A stretch of DNA of 64,000 nt, from contig JACEVL010000144.1 in NCBI GenBank assembly GCA_020284085.1, forward strand, positions 62,001 through 126,000. The letters run 5' to 3'. A program made the translations under genes and the position numbers. The notes beneath the pieces were generated by a model that was not told where the DNA came from, searched no databases, and saw only the letters and a list, made by a program, of their open reading frames with translations. This document shows, piece after piece, positions 1-11,770 of the stretch. The first letter of the stretch is position 1. Each line of letters starts with the position of its first letter. This DNA comes from Aporrectodea caliginosa. Its lineage: Eukaryota > Annelida > Clitellata > Crassiclitellata > Lumbricidae.

Positions 1-266
1 AGGGGGCGCTGGTTTTACGTTTGGCACAGGGCGCAATTAGGCCTATAACTTGCTACGTCGCTGACTATAGGCTATTCTTGCCACATTTTAAACTGAAAAC
101 CAAATTGTGCTTATTTTAAATTAAATAGGCCTATAGGCTATTGAATTATTATGAATTTAATAATACAATTTCTGTCGTATAGTACTTAACACTCAAAGCT
201 AATTTTGCGCCGCCCCCCCCGGGCTGCGCCAGAGGGCGGCCGCCCCTACCCCTCGTTACGCCACTG
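1..266. mobile_element. hAT-type non-autonomous element, right end only
   Basis: The stretch ends in CGTTACGCCACTG at 254-266, the inverted terminus of the same family as the complete element at 41143-41469. Both copies share GC-rich blocks with GCGGCCGCCCC and GGCGCAA words close to the ends. The left terminus lies outside the window, so the 8-bp target duplication (would-be CATCCACT at 267-274) cannot be confirmed. No coding sequence is visible. Confidence 0.6.
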
Positions 267-2190
267 CATCCACTACAAAGTCGACAACAAAAGGAAGACG
301 TGAAACATCTATTCTATCATATGAGAACCTCAACTCATTCTCTCCTGCTTGTTGTATGCGCATTTCTAAAGAACAAATGGAAATTCGAAGCAGAAAACTA
401 GTAGTTTTCGAACACAGCAAGCAATTTGTGAAAGTCGTATAGTTTAATTAACAACAAACAACAGTTAATGTCCAAATGCAAAACAAATAATTGTTAGAGA
501 AATGTTTACAGGTACAATTAAAATGCATCATAATTACACAAAGCAACAGCTTAATTGTTAAAAACGTCTAAAAGAAAAACATAGAACAAATATATACCTA
601 ATTAAAACTAACTAATACTATGTCTAACTTATAACATTTTAGTTGTTATTAACTTAACTACAACGTTACTAAAGCTCGATCACTTATTCCTAATAATAAC
701 TAGGCCCTATAACTTGAAGCAAGAAACATAAACAGATCTACTATAACTAAAATTGATATGATAAGTACAACTCACTTAGTTTACATAAAGGCTTATACAT
801 GTAGGCCTACTAATTTGATTGACTTTGCGTTTAATGAACGTTACAAACAGTCCATATTACAGAATTCAAAGAATAACAGGCATTCACCAGATACCAAAAG
901 TACAACATGTTCCGCTATTTTGGGTCTTCTAATTTCTTACAACAGAGTTCAAAACTCCTATTCCAACAAGTACAAATATTCATGAGCGTTTTTAAATTTG
1001 GACGTACAGCACGTATTTATGAGAACTTTTTTTAAACCAACGCGGGCAATATGTGGCACTTTTGATGTCATTATATTGCACACAAGAGCATTCCAAGGTT
1101 CAACATGACAGAAATAAAATTATCTCAAAATAAAATAAACACATGCATTGTTCCACTGGGGTCACTCCTATACAATGCGAAACTATTTAATTAATTTGAT
1201 AATGTATTCAGCATTTCTAAATTGATGCACAATTGATGCAGACTTATCAGAAGCATCATCACCAAATAGGATAAAATGCAGTATGCTTAATGCATTACAG
1301 ATGTCATTGACATAAATCAACAAAGGCGAAACACCCAACATCTAGATTTCCTAACTCCCTATTGAATGGCCCTTAGTTGGGAGTTGTAACCACTGGCTTA
1401 TGTTTGCACAACCAGTAAGAGAACTTATCAAGTTCACGTACACATGGTTGCCTACTCAGATCAATTTATGTAATCACTTACCGGTATACATATTGTCAAT
1501 CCAGTGCAGTCTTGGTCTGCCTGCACTGGATAGACAATATAAATGAAGACATAACAAGACATAGGTTAACACTGCGAGAGCAGAGGGCCTTGCAAGTTGC
1601 AACGACAATGGAGATCTGGTATTCGTACCTATCGCCTCCAAATGGCTGACATCAAGAACTCAAAATTTTCATTAAGACAAACAAATACTTATTTCACAGA
1701 GGTAACAGTAACAGTTTGCATGCCTTATATTAAACTTCTGAAGTAGTTTAGTTTCAAAGTCATAAGAGTTTTTGACAAAGGCACAATTGGCTCACAGCTC
1801 TCTACTACCACAAAGTTGCAATTCGTGGTATTTTATAAATTTCCAGCTTCATTAACTTCATAGCTGAATTCTCAAATTAGCACTATAAAAATATCTACTT
1901 AATAGTAAGTATATGCTAATTCAATATAACCAAGAGCGGCCTTTAGAATCAACTAGCTAAAATATTGGCATACCATTTCGCTTTTCCATTGTTGAACAGT
2001 ACTGAATTTAATCGTATACCACCGCCAGTTTCAATTAGTCGGCCTGTGGCAGGTAGTCTGGTTCTCATTTGGTCAGAGTCATGCCCAAACTTACACAAGT
2101 CTGCCATTGGGAAGTTGCGAATTCTGTTAAATTTCTGTTCAAATTAACTGCTCGGAAAAAAGAAAAGCCTAAAGACGAAACAAATTACCT
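267..2190. other. AT-rich stretch without recognised gene
   Basis: No ORF here has protein-like composition or a recognisable domain. The stretch lies 3' of the LicD-like gene on the minus strand. A good splice donor (CAG|GTAATTTG on minus, junction near 2188) follows that gene's stop codon, so part of it may be 3' UTR or a 3' UTR intron. It contains one strong hairpin at 1490-1540. Confidence 0.4.
1490..1540. repeat. 20-bp-stem hairpin
   Basis: The arm at 1490-1509 is the reverse complement of 1521-1540 with one mismatch, around an 11-nt loop. The arms share CTGCACTGGAT and ATTGTC. There are no flanking repeats that would make it a transposon, and no gene assignment is possible. Confidence 0.6.
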
Positions 2191-2197
2191 GTCCAGG

Positions 2198-3109
2198 TCA
2201 GTAGCAAGTTTCTGCCTTGAATCGTCCTAGAGTTGCATTTCTGAACCTTAGTGTCTCCAGAACGAACTTTGCTGAGCCTTCATTTGATGTGTTTGTCCGA
2301 TGAACGAATGGATAGAGGTGTGCCAGTCGAGAGCACGGCACTTGGATCGGATCGTAGGGCATAAGCAAGTCAATGAGATGGTTGTAAGCTCTCGACTCAC
2401 ACATGGAAAGGTCAAAATTAACCCCTAGAACGGTCTCTGGGTTGCAAGGGGCTGGGACCATGATGTTGCCAAACGGGCGTCTTCTTAATGGAAACACGTC
2501 AGTCTTGAGCCAGACGTCAGTGGCTACGAATTCTGACGATGCGCTCCAGATGTGCGTCTCATTTTCTAGGTAGAAGAAGATGTCGATAAACGGAGAGTAG
2601 TACATATTGTTGAAGAGACCTCTACCGTTTCGCGGAGAGAACTTCCACTGGTCGATTAGGCCTTCATTAGTCATCGCCGTCTCGTACAGAGCAAACGACT
2701 CCGGATCTTCGGCCACCTTCGATCGCAGGACTTGGCTGACTGTCTGGATCGCGGTGACATTGAACATGACATCGATGTCATCGTCCCACGGGATGCGACC
2801 GTGGTGGCGCCAGGAACCAAACAGGGTCCCGCCAAAGATAAAGTACGTCACGTTGTTCGAGTCCATCGCCTCGGTTAAAGCCTTGAACGTCGTGTCGATT
2901 ATAGCCCTGTCGTACGCATCGAGCGCAGGCATGAAAATGACCTCTGGGGACGATGAGATAAGGACGTTGTTGGCGTGGTTGAACAGGATGATCAGCGCAA
3001 GCACCGCGCAGTTCAAGACGAACAGTCTGCGAACAGTGAACCAGCTTGAGGCCCTTCGCACCCGACATTTGGTTATGCCGAACACAGCTATCCTTTTCAG
3101 CATTCCCAT
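2198..3109 (-). CDS. LicD/fukutin-family nucleotidyltransferase-like protein
   Basis: This is a 303-residue single-exon reading frame. Residues about 28-45 form a hydrophobic segment after a basic N-terminus, as in a type II Golgi/ER membrane protein. The core LicD signature follows at about residues 92-112: GGTLFGSWRHHG, then IPWDDDIDVMF. The DxD pair in DDDID is the metal-binding motif of this fold. LicD, fukutin and FKRP proteins transfer phospho-alditols (phosphocholine, ribitol-5-phosphate) to glycans; the substrate here is unknown. A TAA codon directly precedes the chosen ATG in frame; a second Met two codons later is an alternative start. Several N-x-S/T sequons fit a lumenal domain. 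The stop is followed by a strong splice donor, so an alternative spliced C-terminus is possible. The family call is secure, the orthology is not. Confidence 0.85.
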   Translation of the reverse strand: MGMLKRIAVFGITKCRVRRASSWFTVRRLFVLNCAVLALIILFNHANNVLISSSPEVIFMPALDAYDRAIIDTTFKALTEAMDSNNVTYFIFGGTLFGSWRHHGRIPWDDDIDVMFNVTAIQTVSQVLRSKVAEDPESFALYETAMTNEGLIDQWKFSPRNGRGLFNNMYYSPFIDIFFYLENETHIWSASSEFVATDVWLKTDVFPLRRRPFGNIMVPAPCNPETVLGVNFDLSMCESRAYNHLIDLLMPYDPIQVPCSRLAHLYPFVHRTNTSNEGSAKFVLETLRFRNATLGRFKAETCY

Positions 3110-3904
3110 TTAGCCTTCGATGCAAAAAGGTTGCGTATAAGCTTTGCGCTGGATGTGCGAACAAACGTCTGCTGTCAATAACCTTGTGTGCTGTTACGTC
3201 CGGGTAAGATGTGCGCCAATGACAAATGTATTCGTGGGATTAAGCTTCACTGTGGACTATTGCCGAGTAGACGATGCAAATCAGTCGTCTCTGAAAATTA
3301 GCGTAGGTAAACATCTTATGAATTATGTTTTGAGTCGTACTTTTGTTTTGGTTTGCCATTATGGCAGTTGGGAAACAGTATGCTCACAGTGATTAACCCA
3401 TTTGCAATGGCTTGAATGGCTAATGTAGGCGCATAATGACAAGCGTGTTTCAGTGTAAAAGAAAATCTCCGCTCAGTAAGTAAAATAATTCTAGATTTCA
3501 GGTTAACTATAGGACCCCCAGGCAATCTGTTCTCCAGTTTCTGTGGTGGCTTATGAAAAGCAGAATCAGGAACGAAGCTCATGAACTTCCTTTTCCAAAA
3601 GGAGGCGCCCGAGGTGTTTGAGTACTTGATGGCAAATTAACTTCTATACTCAAGCTCGACATTACATTATTGGATTACAGCTTTATACAGTCTTCATTAC
3701 ATATTATAACTTCACCAAACAAATATCTGGAGTTATTTTCATGCTCATCTTAAAAAGCACCTATTCAGATCTATGAGATAGTCCTACCTCAGCGAATTTT
3801 CAGTGTCTTTAAAAGCGCTACACGAATCTTCGAATACATACGTACATACACAGATATATATATATATATATATATATACATAGATAAATACATACATACA
3901 TGCA
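3110..3904. other. Upstream region of LicD-like gene; TA microsatellite
   Basis: No coding signal was found. A (TA)n run lies at about 3854-3878, next to CATA/CATACA simple repeats. The segment next to 3110 should contain the promoter of the minus-strand gene, but no clear TATA box or initiator can be singled out. Confidence 0.4.
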
Positions 3905-4655
3905 TATTTCTCATGTCCGCTCTCACAACCGGGTCATCAAGGAATCTATTCATTATGCTTCTGTCTCTGAAACGTCCTGGTCTTGATTCTGCCATTATGA
4001 CTAATTACCGACTGACCTCATATTTATCCTGCTTGTCAAAAATTATTTGAAGAGTCGTCTTTTCCCAAATTGCATCCTATCTTGCTCCCTTATGCCTCCC
4101 CAATAGTTGGGATTCCGTAGATTTCACTATACGAAAACACTTATTACGCGCCTACTCACTGATGTATTTGGGGCCTCTGATCAAAGGCAGGCAACAGTGC
4201 TGGGTCTTTTGGAAGTTATCGCCGCTTTTGACACCTGTAGATCTTTCGATTCTTACACAGCGCTTGGAGACCTCTTTTGGCATCTCGGAACATCCGCTCT
4301 TTTGAATCCGCTCCTTCCTCTCCTACCACTCACACTGATATCTTCGGGCCTACACCGTACACGTTCTCCTTGGTCCCCTGTAGTTTTTGGTCTCCCGCAG
4401 GGATCTGTCTTAGCCCCGCTTCTTTGTATTCTTCATACGGCACACTTGAGTAGCATTCTCAGCGGCTAGCCTAGTTTATCAGACTATGCATGCGTCGGAG
4501 GTTGCTTGGATGAGCCACGCTGTCATTTCCTTCAGCATCGATTTAGGAAATGCTGTCTATTCTGGTCTGGGGTCCTCTCTTACTTTGAAATTACAGTCTG
4601 TTCTTAATGCTTCTGCTCGTCTGATTGATGCCATACCGAAATTTGGCCATATACC
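3905..4655 (+). pseudogene. L2/CR1-like LINE reverse transcriptase relic
   Basis: Broken reading frames match the order of a non-LTR reverse transcriptase. LKRPGLDSAIMTNYR (palm entry) comes near 3970, VLGLLEVIAAFDT (the AFD box, a diverged DVSAAFD) near 4200, and GLPQGSVLAPLL at about 4390. LKLQSVLNASARLI, typical of the region after the thumb, follows near 4590. The YADD box is missing between GSVLAPLL and the C-terminal part, so there is an internal deletion as well as frameshifts. The copy ends where the inverted element L begins at 4659. It is clearly dead. Confidence 0.8.
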
Positions 4656-4799
4656 TTTTAGTGAGGGCTGTTAGACCGAAAATTTAAGCGGATGGGGACC
4701 GACTGGACAAAAGCACCAAACTTTTTGTGTACTTAGGTTTGGTCATATGGTAATGATTTAGGGTAGGAGACACGCGATCCGACCACGGGGTCACCCCTC

Positions 4800-5321
4800 A
4801 AAAATGCATTTTAACCAAGATGGCGGCCAATAATGGCGCCAACACAGAAAACAGTATATATCAGGTCATAGGTAAGCTACAAAAACAAACGAAGTATCAA
4901 ATTTAACATTATCAAGGTCAAGGAATCGATTTATCGTAGTGGCAATAGTGTCCGAATGCTGCTATCCAAGATGGCGTCCAATATGGCCGCCAACACACAC
5001 AAATATGTATATATCAGGTCAGAGGTAAGCTACAATAGCAAAATAATGAAGTGTCAAATATAATATTTTCAAGGTCAAGGAATCGATTTATCATAGTGGC
5101 AATAGTGTCCGAATGTTACTATCCAAGATGGCGGTCAATATGGCCGCCAAAACACAAAAATATGTATATATCAGGTCAGAGGTAAGCTACAATAGCAAAT
5201 GAAGTGTCGAATATGATATTTTCAAGCTCAAGGAATCGATTTATCGTAGTGGCAATAGTGTCCGAATGTTACTATCCAAGATGGCGGTCAATATGGCCGC
5301 CAAAACACAAAAATATGTATA
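4800..5321. repeat. Outer ~153-bp tandem array of copy L (first part)
   Basis: There are four repeat units, with AAGATGGCG at about 4819, 4967, 5128 and 5278. A fifth unit lies beyond the nested hAT element (6335-6452). Each unit reads in the order AGGTAAGCTACAATAG, GAATCGATTTATC, TAGTGTCCGAATG, then AAGATGGCG and ATATGGCCGCC, ending in TATGTATATATCAGG. AAGATGGCGGC matches the YY1 consensus. Confidence 0.85.
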
Positions 5322-5329
5322 TATCAGGC

Positions 5330-6326
5330 CAGGGATGGGCAAATTACATGGTAAAATGTAATTGAATTACAAATTACAAATTACTTGTGAAAATGTAATT
5401 GAATTACAAATTACAAATTACTTTAGAAATTTGCTGGAAATTACAGATTACAAATTACGTAATTTCAATTACATCCAATTACAAATTACATACAGGTACA
5501 TAAAATTTAATGTGATCAAGAAATTCAGTCGGGAAACACATGCTTTATTTCCACTGTTCATATATGTATTACACTGCTTGTCAAGTGCTTGAAACCTGTT
5601 TATTAAATTTCTCTAAGAAGTAGCAATTGTTTGAACAAGTTATCGATAATAATCGGTGTCTTTTGGACCTTACAATCATGCTTGCAAAACTATAATGAGT
5701 CTATCTAGTAGATAGTGCAGATGAAGAAAGTGCAGCATTAAATTGTAAAAATAATATCTTTACAGTTATCTATATGAGGTCTACAAAACATAGACGTTAG
5801 GCTATATGGGAGTAACTTCTCACTGGATCGATGCATCTACATAATACATTTGAGCGATCTCAGTTGCCTTAAGTAGCAAGCAGATGTTTTGTTGGAGCAT
5901 ACATGCATGATGTAGTAGCGCAAATGTAGGCTAATACATAATGAGTTCGGTCTAACACTTGACAAAATTGCTGCTACCATTTCTGACAATGGCTCAAATT
6001 TTGTGAAAGCATTCAAAGAGTTCAGTGTTGCTATCGTTCATTCCAGAGATACTATAGTGATGGTGATCAAGATAAGGAAAAGATGCTTTCAAAACTGCTC
6101 TGGTTGTGGAGTCTCTCTGGTTGTGGAGACTCTGGTTCTAGTTTTCTTTTAAAAGTAATTGATTTTACAGATGTAATTTGAAATTACAAATTACTTGAAA
6201 AAATGTAATTCAATTACAAATTACAAATTACATTGATCCAGAGCAACAAATTACAAATTACCAATTACAATTGTAATTCAAATTACGTAATTTCAATTAC
6301 ATCAATTAAATTACTGCCCATCCCTG
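5330..6326 (+). mobile_element. Nested hAT element (997 bp) in copy L
   Basis: The termini are CAGGGATGGGC and GCCCATCCCTG, flanked by the 8-bp duplication TATCAGGC (5322-5329 and 6327-6334), which is diagnostic of hAT transposition. Both ends are built of short AATTACAAATTAC repeats. Positions 5952-6056 encode a remnant of hAT transposase containing ATISDNGSNFVKAFKEF. This is therefore an internally deleted derivative of an autonomous element. The same insertion is present in copy R. Confidence 0.9.
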
Positions 6327-6452
6327 TATCAGGCCAGAGGTAAGCTACAATAACAAATGAAGTGTCGAATATAATATTTTCCAGGTCAAGGAATCGATTT
6401 ATCGTAGTGGCAATAGTGTCCGAATGTTACTATCCAAGATGGCGTCCAATAT

Positions 6453-7600
6453 AGAGTTCACGAGTGCTGAGCTACGAATGCTCAATTTCATCGCGCCAAA
6501 AAGTGCGAGCTCGATCCTGTATCCAGTCGTGAAGCTAGATGGGCTGGATTCAAGTGATTAAGCAAATTACCGCCTGATTGCAAATGTGACATTTCCTTCA
6601 AAGGTCCTGGAAAGCATTGTTGCTATTGTTTATCTAGATATAAATGGTTTGCTTTCCTCCTAGCAGTCTGGCCTTAAGAAGAATCACTCTATGGAGACTC
6701 TCCAAAACGCCTCAGGACTGTCTGACCTCTATGGCGCCATAGATGTCGGACATCTCTCTCTCTCCTGACCATCTTCGATGTCAGCTCAGCTTTTGACTCT
6801 CTTGACCATAATACTTTTGACTCCTTCAACGCCTTTCTGCTTCTTTTGGGCTGACAGACAAACCGCTAGAGTGTCTTCGATCCTTTCTGTCAGAGCTCAC
6901 TAATCGTGTAGTCTTTGGCTCGTATATGTCCAGCTGGGTTCTAGCCCCTTTTGGTGTCCCATAGGTTTTAGTGCTGGGCCCGATGCTTTATATTATCTAA
7001 TCGTCTGGTATTGGGGTCTTGCTGGCGTCATGTGGGCTTGTGCACCAGCTAGGCTATATGCTGACGATGTGCAGACCTACATCCATTGCCACCCCAATTG
7101 CGGGGTGGATTGCCGTTCAGCAGATGTGCCAAGCCATGGATGCCCTTCCACTTGGTTAGCATCCAATCGCCTGCTTCTAAACGCCTCTAAGAATCAATTC
7201 ATTTGTTTGGGTTGTCGTAGACGGCTGGCAAGCATTGACCGATGCCTGGTTTCGGAAAAGTTCCCGCATGTCACCTTATTGGATTCGGTCCGGGTCTTGA
7301 GGTAACTTTGGATCTAGAACTTTGTTTTTCTCAGCACATAAATGAGCTTGCCCTTAGCTGCTATAATCAGCTACGTCAATTTAGGGTTATTTCTCGCTCC
7401 CTATCCCGTGACGCTGCTGTGATCCTTATCAATGCTTTTGTTACTAGCAGATTGGATCACTGCAGTTTGATCCTGGTGGGTTTGCCACAGAGCCACTTGG
7501 ACTAATTGGGCGCCGTGACCGGTTTTTCGTTCAGCTGCTCGTCTTAGAGGGGCTTTCCCAAATATGCTCCTGTTTATGTATTATATGTGGGATGTATTGT
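6453..7600 (+). pseudogene. 5'-truncated L2 LINE fragment in copy L, first part
   Basis: Degenerate frames follow L2/CR1 reverse transcriptase order: KLDGLDSSD then ANYRLIANVTFPSKVLE near 6540-6610, SGLKKNHSMETL near 6670, and a diverged IFDVSAQLLTL around 6775. The catalytic box, LYADDVQTY, is near 7060. Multiple frameshifts and stops make it dead. It continues at 10358 beyond the 2.7-kb insertion and ends at about 10720 with the GGAAGGGGCGTAATATCAAA 3' tail. It lies inside the foldback-like element and is mirrored in copy R. Confidence 0.85.
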
Positions 7601-7612
7601 ACTGGCTCTCTG

Positions 7613-10345
7613 CAGTCCGTCAACCCCCCCACCTGGAATGGGAGAACAAACCCCCCACTCTGGCCGACTTATATAAAAGAGACTCAGAAGTCACTCATAA
7701 CTGTAAATTAATATACATCAGCATAGTACATTACAAAAGTTACTACAGGCAGCAACTGAAATAAGAAGTTATTATACTGTAAATGTTCATTAATACTGTG
7801 TTCAGACCAGTGACGACTACATAATATTATAATAATAAATTTCACAGCTAACAAAGCACCAGTGACCGGTAGAATGGAATAATAACTTTATTCTAAGCGT
7901 CTATGTTATATGCAATGCAATTGGTAAAGGTACAACATAAGCAAATAATTTAAAGTTTGCATCTTTATTCGATTGTGCACCAATTCTATTTGAATTTAAT
8001 ATCAGTTTGGTAGGATGACTGCCAGTGCACAGCGGTTGACAAAGAAATATGAAACTGTGATTGTACGATAACGAATCAAAGGCTTTGAATCTTTATTGTA
8101 CTAACCGTAAAGGTGTTAGTATTATAAAGTAGTTCTGTATTGCTTCCTGTCAGCCTCAGTATAATCACAGTAAGGCCTAATAAGTACCCTAATCATGGCA
8201 ATTGCATTTCAGACAGTGCAAGTTACAGTATAGAAAAGTAAATCGGCACAGTTTCTCAACAGCTCTAATATCAGCTGTAGACCTATTAGCTGCAGATTAA
8301 CTGCTTTCTCAGCATTGGCGATATGCCAGCTAAGCTGCTAATAATAGTATCGCTAGGCATATTATCAGCCAAATAGCATCTTATATTGGCTAGTAGGCCA
8401 ACAATTAACTTTCTTAATGTTACAGAGCTCTAATGCAGCGATTGTCTACCATTTAATTATGTGATGATCGAACTTCTAATGCAAAATGTTTCAGAAAAGA
8501 ACAGGACTAAGAATTTAAAAAATTAAGCTAAATCAAAACGTGGTGGTGAATTTAGATACGTAGAAAAGTGTAAAATTCTAAATTATTATAACTCACCACT
8601 AAGAAATTTCCCGTTGCTGGTAACCGAAATAAAATATTACGTCAAATAGCACTTAAGCTAATAATCCGAATTCTCCCCAGAGATTGTCTGTAATCTGTAG
8701 GCCTATAGACTGCCTTCTCTAGGTGTCGAGAATTTCTGTTGATGTTGAATGTTGATGCTTAATGATTACAGTTACTCTCAACACGTACTAGTCAAGAAAC
8801 AGTAAAATTCCCTAGTCTGTGATTATTATGAATATAACATTCAGCAACCAGTTACGCCCCAACACTATACGACTGCAACTCTATAGCACTGAAAGGCAGT
8901 TTTGCAGCACACAGTCCACTATAGCTGCTCTTATCCATTACAGGGATCTGCTGGCCGGAAATCTAATAGGAAACATCTGTTATTAGCCCCATTAGCTTTA
9001 CCGAGGGACCATGCACTGTTTGAAGATTGAGGTACCTATACGTGCACAGCAAATGTCTAACGGGTCGTTAGATATTTGCTACAAGGCTACCTTAATCAAC
9101 TGTCACCTACATCCATAGGCGTAGCCACATGAAGGCAGGAGGAGGCAGTTGCCTCCTCTTGGATTTTCCCGTATTTGCCTCCTCTTGCCCGAACTCCATC
9201 GCCATACAAATCTGCATGCAATTTACTTACTTACTGCACTGTTCAAGCGAATGTTGTACCGTACGGCGTATACTATTTCCTGACACACAGACACAGTTTT
9301 CGTTTCCGGTAACAAACGCCTAACTTCAGTATTTTTCAAGTAAATTGTACTAATCGAATTATTGTGTATTATCGTCATTCCGACTCATTCGTCAATTCGT
9401 CAATAGTCATTATTATGTCTGCGGGGCCGCCAAATAAGAAACTTCGACAGATTGTGCTATCTTTTGCCAGCCAAAAGCCAGCGAAGAAATACACAGGTAA
9501 CGACAGGTTATTAGTAATAACGCCTATGGTTATTAGTTATAATTAGTAACGAAGCTTCTCTTGAAGAAAAGACCTAGTTTCATCAATCCAACTTTATATA
9601 CTTACGGAAACAATTATTTCCATCATCCAGCTTCTATTTAATCAAACTTCCATTTAGGCAAGAAATCATTCTCATCAATCCCTGCAGCTTCCATTTTAAA
9701 GCAACAATGTAAAATAATTTAGCAACGTAAACTAGGGTTTAACCGTTATACCGTTAGGATTAGTAAATAGTAATTATGGTAACTTTGTAAGGGGCTTCTA
9801 TCCCCCCTAAACAACCGGGCTCAATCCCTCTGTTAGTTTCAGACATGCTTAAAAAGTAATTGCTGTGAATTATACTACCCCTAAAAAAAGGTCGTCAGGA
9901 AAAAAAGTCTACGATTTTCGTCTATTGCTCCATGGATAAATTTTGCCTCCTCTTGTTTGCTCCATGGGTACATTTTGCCTCCTCTTGTGCCTCCTCTTGA
10001 AAAGAGGTCTGGCTACGCCACTGCCTACATCACCTTCATTGCCAAGCCTAAAACTCCACGTCATGAGGGGGTTCGGCTTGGCATCTTCAATAAGCGTGAC
10101 CTGAAGTGATAAGAAGTGCGTTCAACCACTGATGTCTCTGAGTTGGAGGGATCCTTGGGTGTATTGGTCCGAGAAAACATGTGTTTTCGATATCATGTAT
10201 GATACATTTATGCTAATTTTCGTACTGCAGGCCGTTATATTAATGGAAATCAACAACCCCCCAGTTTATGTCCAAAAACGTCAAACCCCCCCACTTCTCA
10301 AATCGGTGGGAGATCGTTCGCCCAACCCCCCCATTGGTAGACGCC
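7613..10345. mobile_element. Unclassified 2.7-kb insertion specific to copy L
   Basis: The sequence ACTGGCTCTCTG occurs at 7601-7612 and again at 10346-10357. In copy R the same locus holds it once without interruption, so this is a dated insertion with a 12-bp target duplication. No terminal inverted repeats are visible. Both ends carry C-tract motifs of the form GTCAAMCCCCCCCAC in direct orientation. No ORF was recognised apart from the nested hAT at 9114-10023. A 12-bp duplication is long for most DNA transposons, so the class is left open. Confidence 0.8.
9114..10023 (+). mobile_element. hAT element (910 bp) nested in the 2.7-kb insertion
   Basis: The termini are CATAGGCGTAGCCA and TGGCTACGCCACTG, flanked by the 8-bp duplication CCTACATC (9106-9113 and 10024-10031). 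A short frame from 9414 begins MSAGPPNKKLRQIVLSF, like the N-terminus of zinc-finger hAT transposases, but it ends after about 43 residues. Degenerate ~35-bp repeats (CATCAATCCAACTTCC-like) lie at 9575-9720 and resemble those at 18640-18810. Confidence 0.85.
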
Positions 10346-10357
10346 ACTGGCTCTCTG

Positions 10358-10720
10358 TCCCGCAACGCATCTCTAATAGGGTTGCTGTTTTGGTCTGGCG
10401 GTGCATCCTTGGCTGTGCCTCGGCCTATCGGAGTGATCTTTGTCGTCCGCTTCTGATACAGCTGCAGCCGTCGAGTCTTCTGCTGGGGGAGAACTCTTAG
10501 TCCCTCGCTCCTCAATTAGGCAGCACCGTACCTTCTCAATGGTTGGACCTTCCATCTAGAATGGTCTCCCATTAGAGATTTGTCTACTGCCTAGGGGTAA
10601 TGCCCCTGCATTTAATAAGTTACTAAAGTCTAATTATTAGTGCCAAAGCTGGGCTGGGAGCGCCTCTGAGTAGGTCTCCGGAAGGGGCGTAATATCAAAT
10701 TCCTTGAATAAATGAATGGA
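10358..10720 (+). pseudogene. L2 LINE fragment in copy L, 3' part
   Basis: This is the continuation of the LINE fragment interrupted by the 2.7-kb insertion. It corresponds to the C-terminal region and 3' UTR. It ends in the family's usual GGGAGCGCCTCTGAGTAGG and GGAAGGGGCGTAATATC words, with a TGAATAAATGAATGGA tail. The same words recur at 47410-47480 and 62700-62770. Confidence 0.8.
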
Positions 10721-10959
10721 TAAGTAAGCCACAATAACATATGAAGTGGCAATAGTGCGGGTATGCTACAATCCAAGAAATCATAAAGAGATCTTCAAAG
10801 TCAAAACCTTATAGGATCTGCTTCTGCTGTTGTGAGCGCTACAAATAGAATCAAACAGCTCAGAGACAGTCCACATAGAGTTTTCGTCAGTGTTGAGAAG
10901 ATGATGGTCCCAAAGAGCGGTTCCAAAGGCCTCCCGAGCCAGGCTTTATGAGCTGAGAT

Positions 10960-11770
10960 ATACCTATTTTTGTGTGTTGGCGGCCATATTGGACGCCATC
11001 TTGCATAGTAACATTCGGACACTATTGCCACTACGATAAATCGATTTCTTGATCTTCAAAATATTATATTCGACACTTCATTTGCCATTGTAGCTTATCT
11101 CTGACCTGATATATACATATTTTTGTGTGTTGGTGGCCATATTGGACGCCATCTTGGATAGTAACATTCGGACACTATTGCCACTACGATAAATCGATTC
11201 CTTGACCTGTTAAATATTATATTCGACACTTCATTTGCTATTGTAGCTTACCTCTGGCCTGATATATACATATTTTTGTGTTTTGGCGGCCATATTGGCC
11301 GCCATCTTGGATAGTAACATTCGGACACTAATGCCACTACGATAAATCGATTCCTTGATCTTGAAAATATTATATTTGACACTTCATTATTTTGTTATTG
11401 TAGCTTACCTCTGACCTGATATATACATATTTTTGTGTTTTGGCGGCCATATTGACCGCCATCTTCGATAGTAACATTCGGACACTATTGCCACTATGAT
11501 AAATCGATTCCTTGACTTTGAAAATATTATATTCGACACTTCATATGCTATTGTAGCTTACCTCTGACCTGATATATACATATTTGGGTGTGTTGGCGGC
11601 CATATTGGACGCCATCTTGGATAGTAACATTCGGACACTATTGCCACTACGATAAATCGATTCCTTGACCTTGATAATGTTAAATTTGATACTTCGATTG
11701 TTTTTGTCGCTTACCTATGACCTGATATATACTGTTTTCTGTGTTGGCGCCATTTTTGGCCGCCATCTTG
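10960..11770. repeat. Inner ~153-bp tandem array of copy L (inverted)
   Basis: Six units read CGCCATCTTGG on plus (about 10998, 11148, 11302, 11457, 11613 and 11763), that is, the reverse orientation of the array at 4800-5321. Copy R has seven units here. That one-unit gain plus a 16-bp tandem duplication near 14815 accounts for the whole 169-bp length difference between the copies once the 2.7-kb insertion is removed. Confidence 0.85.

Noticed and set aside
2607..3113. 168-codon plus-strand frame opposite the LicD-like gene
   Set aside because: Antisense shadow; the minus frame has the LicD signature and a membrane anchor, this one has none.
10801..11031. 76-codon frame repeated at 13885-14115 as a possible transposase of the foldback-like element
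   Set aside because: Too short, mostly overlaps the repeat unit, and shows no DDE or HTH motif; conservation is due only to the recent duplication.
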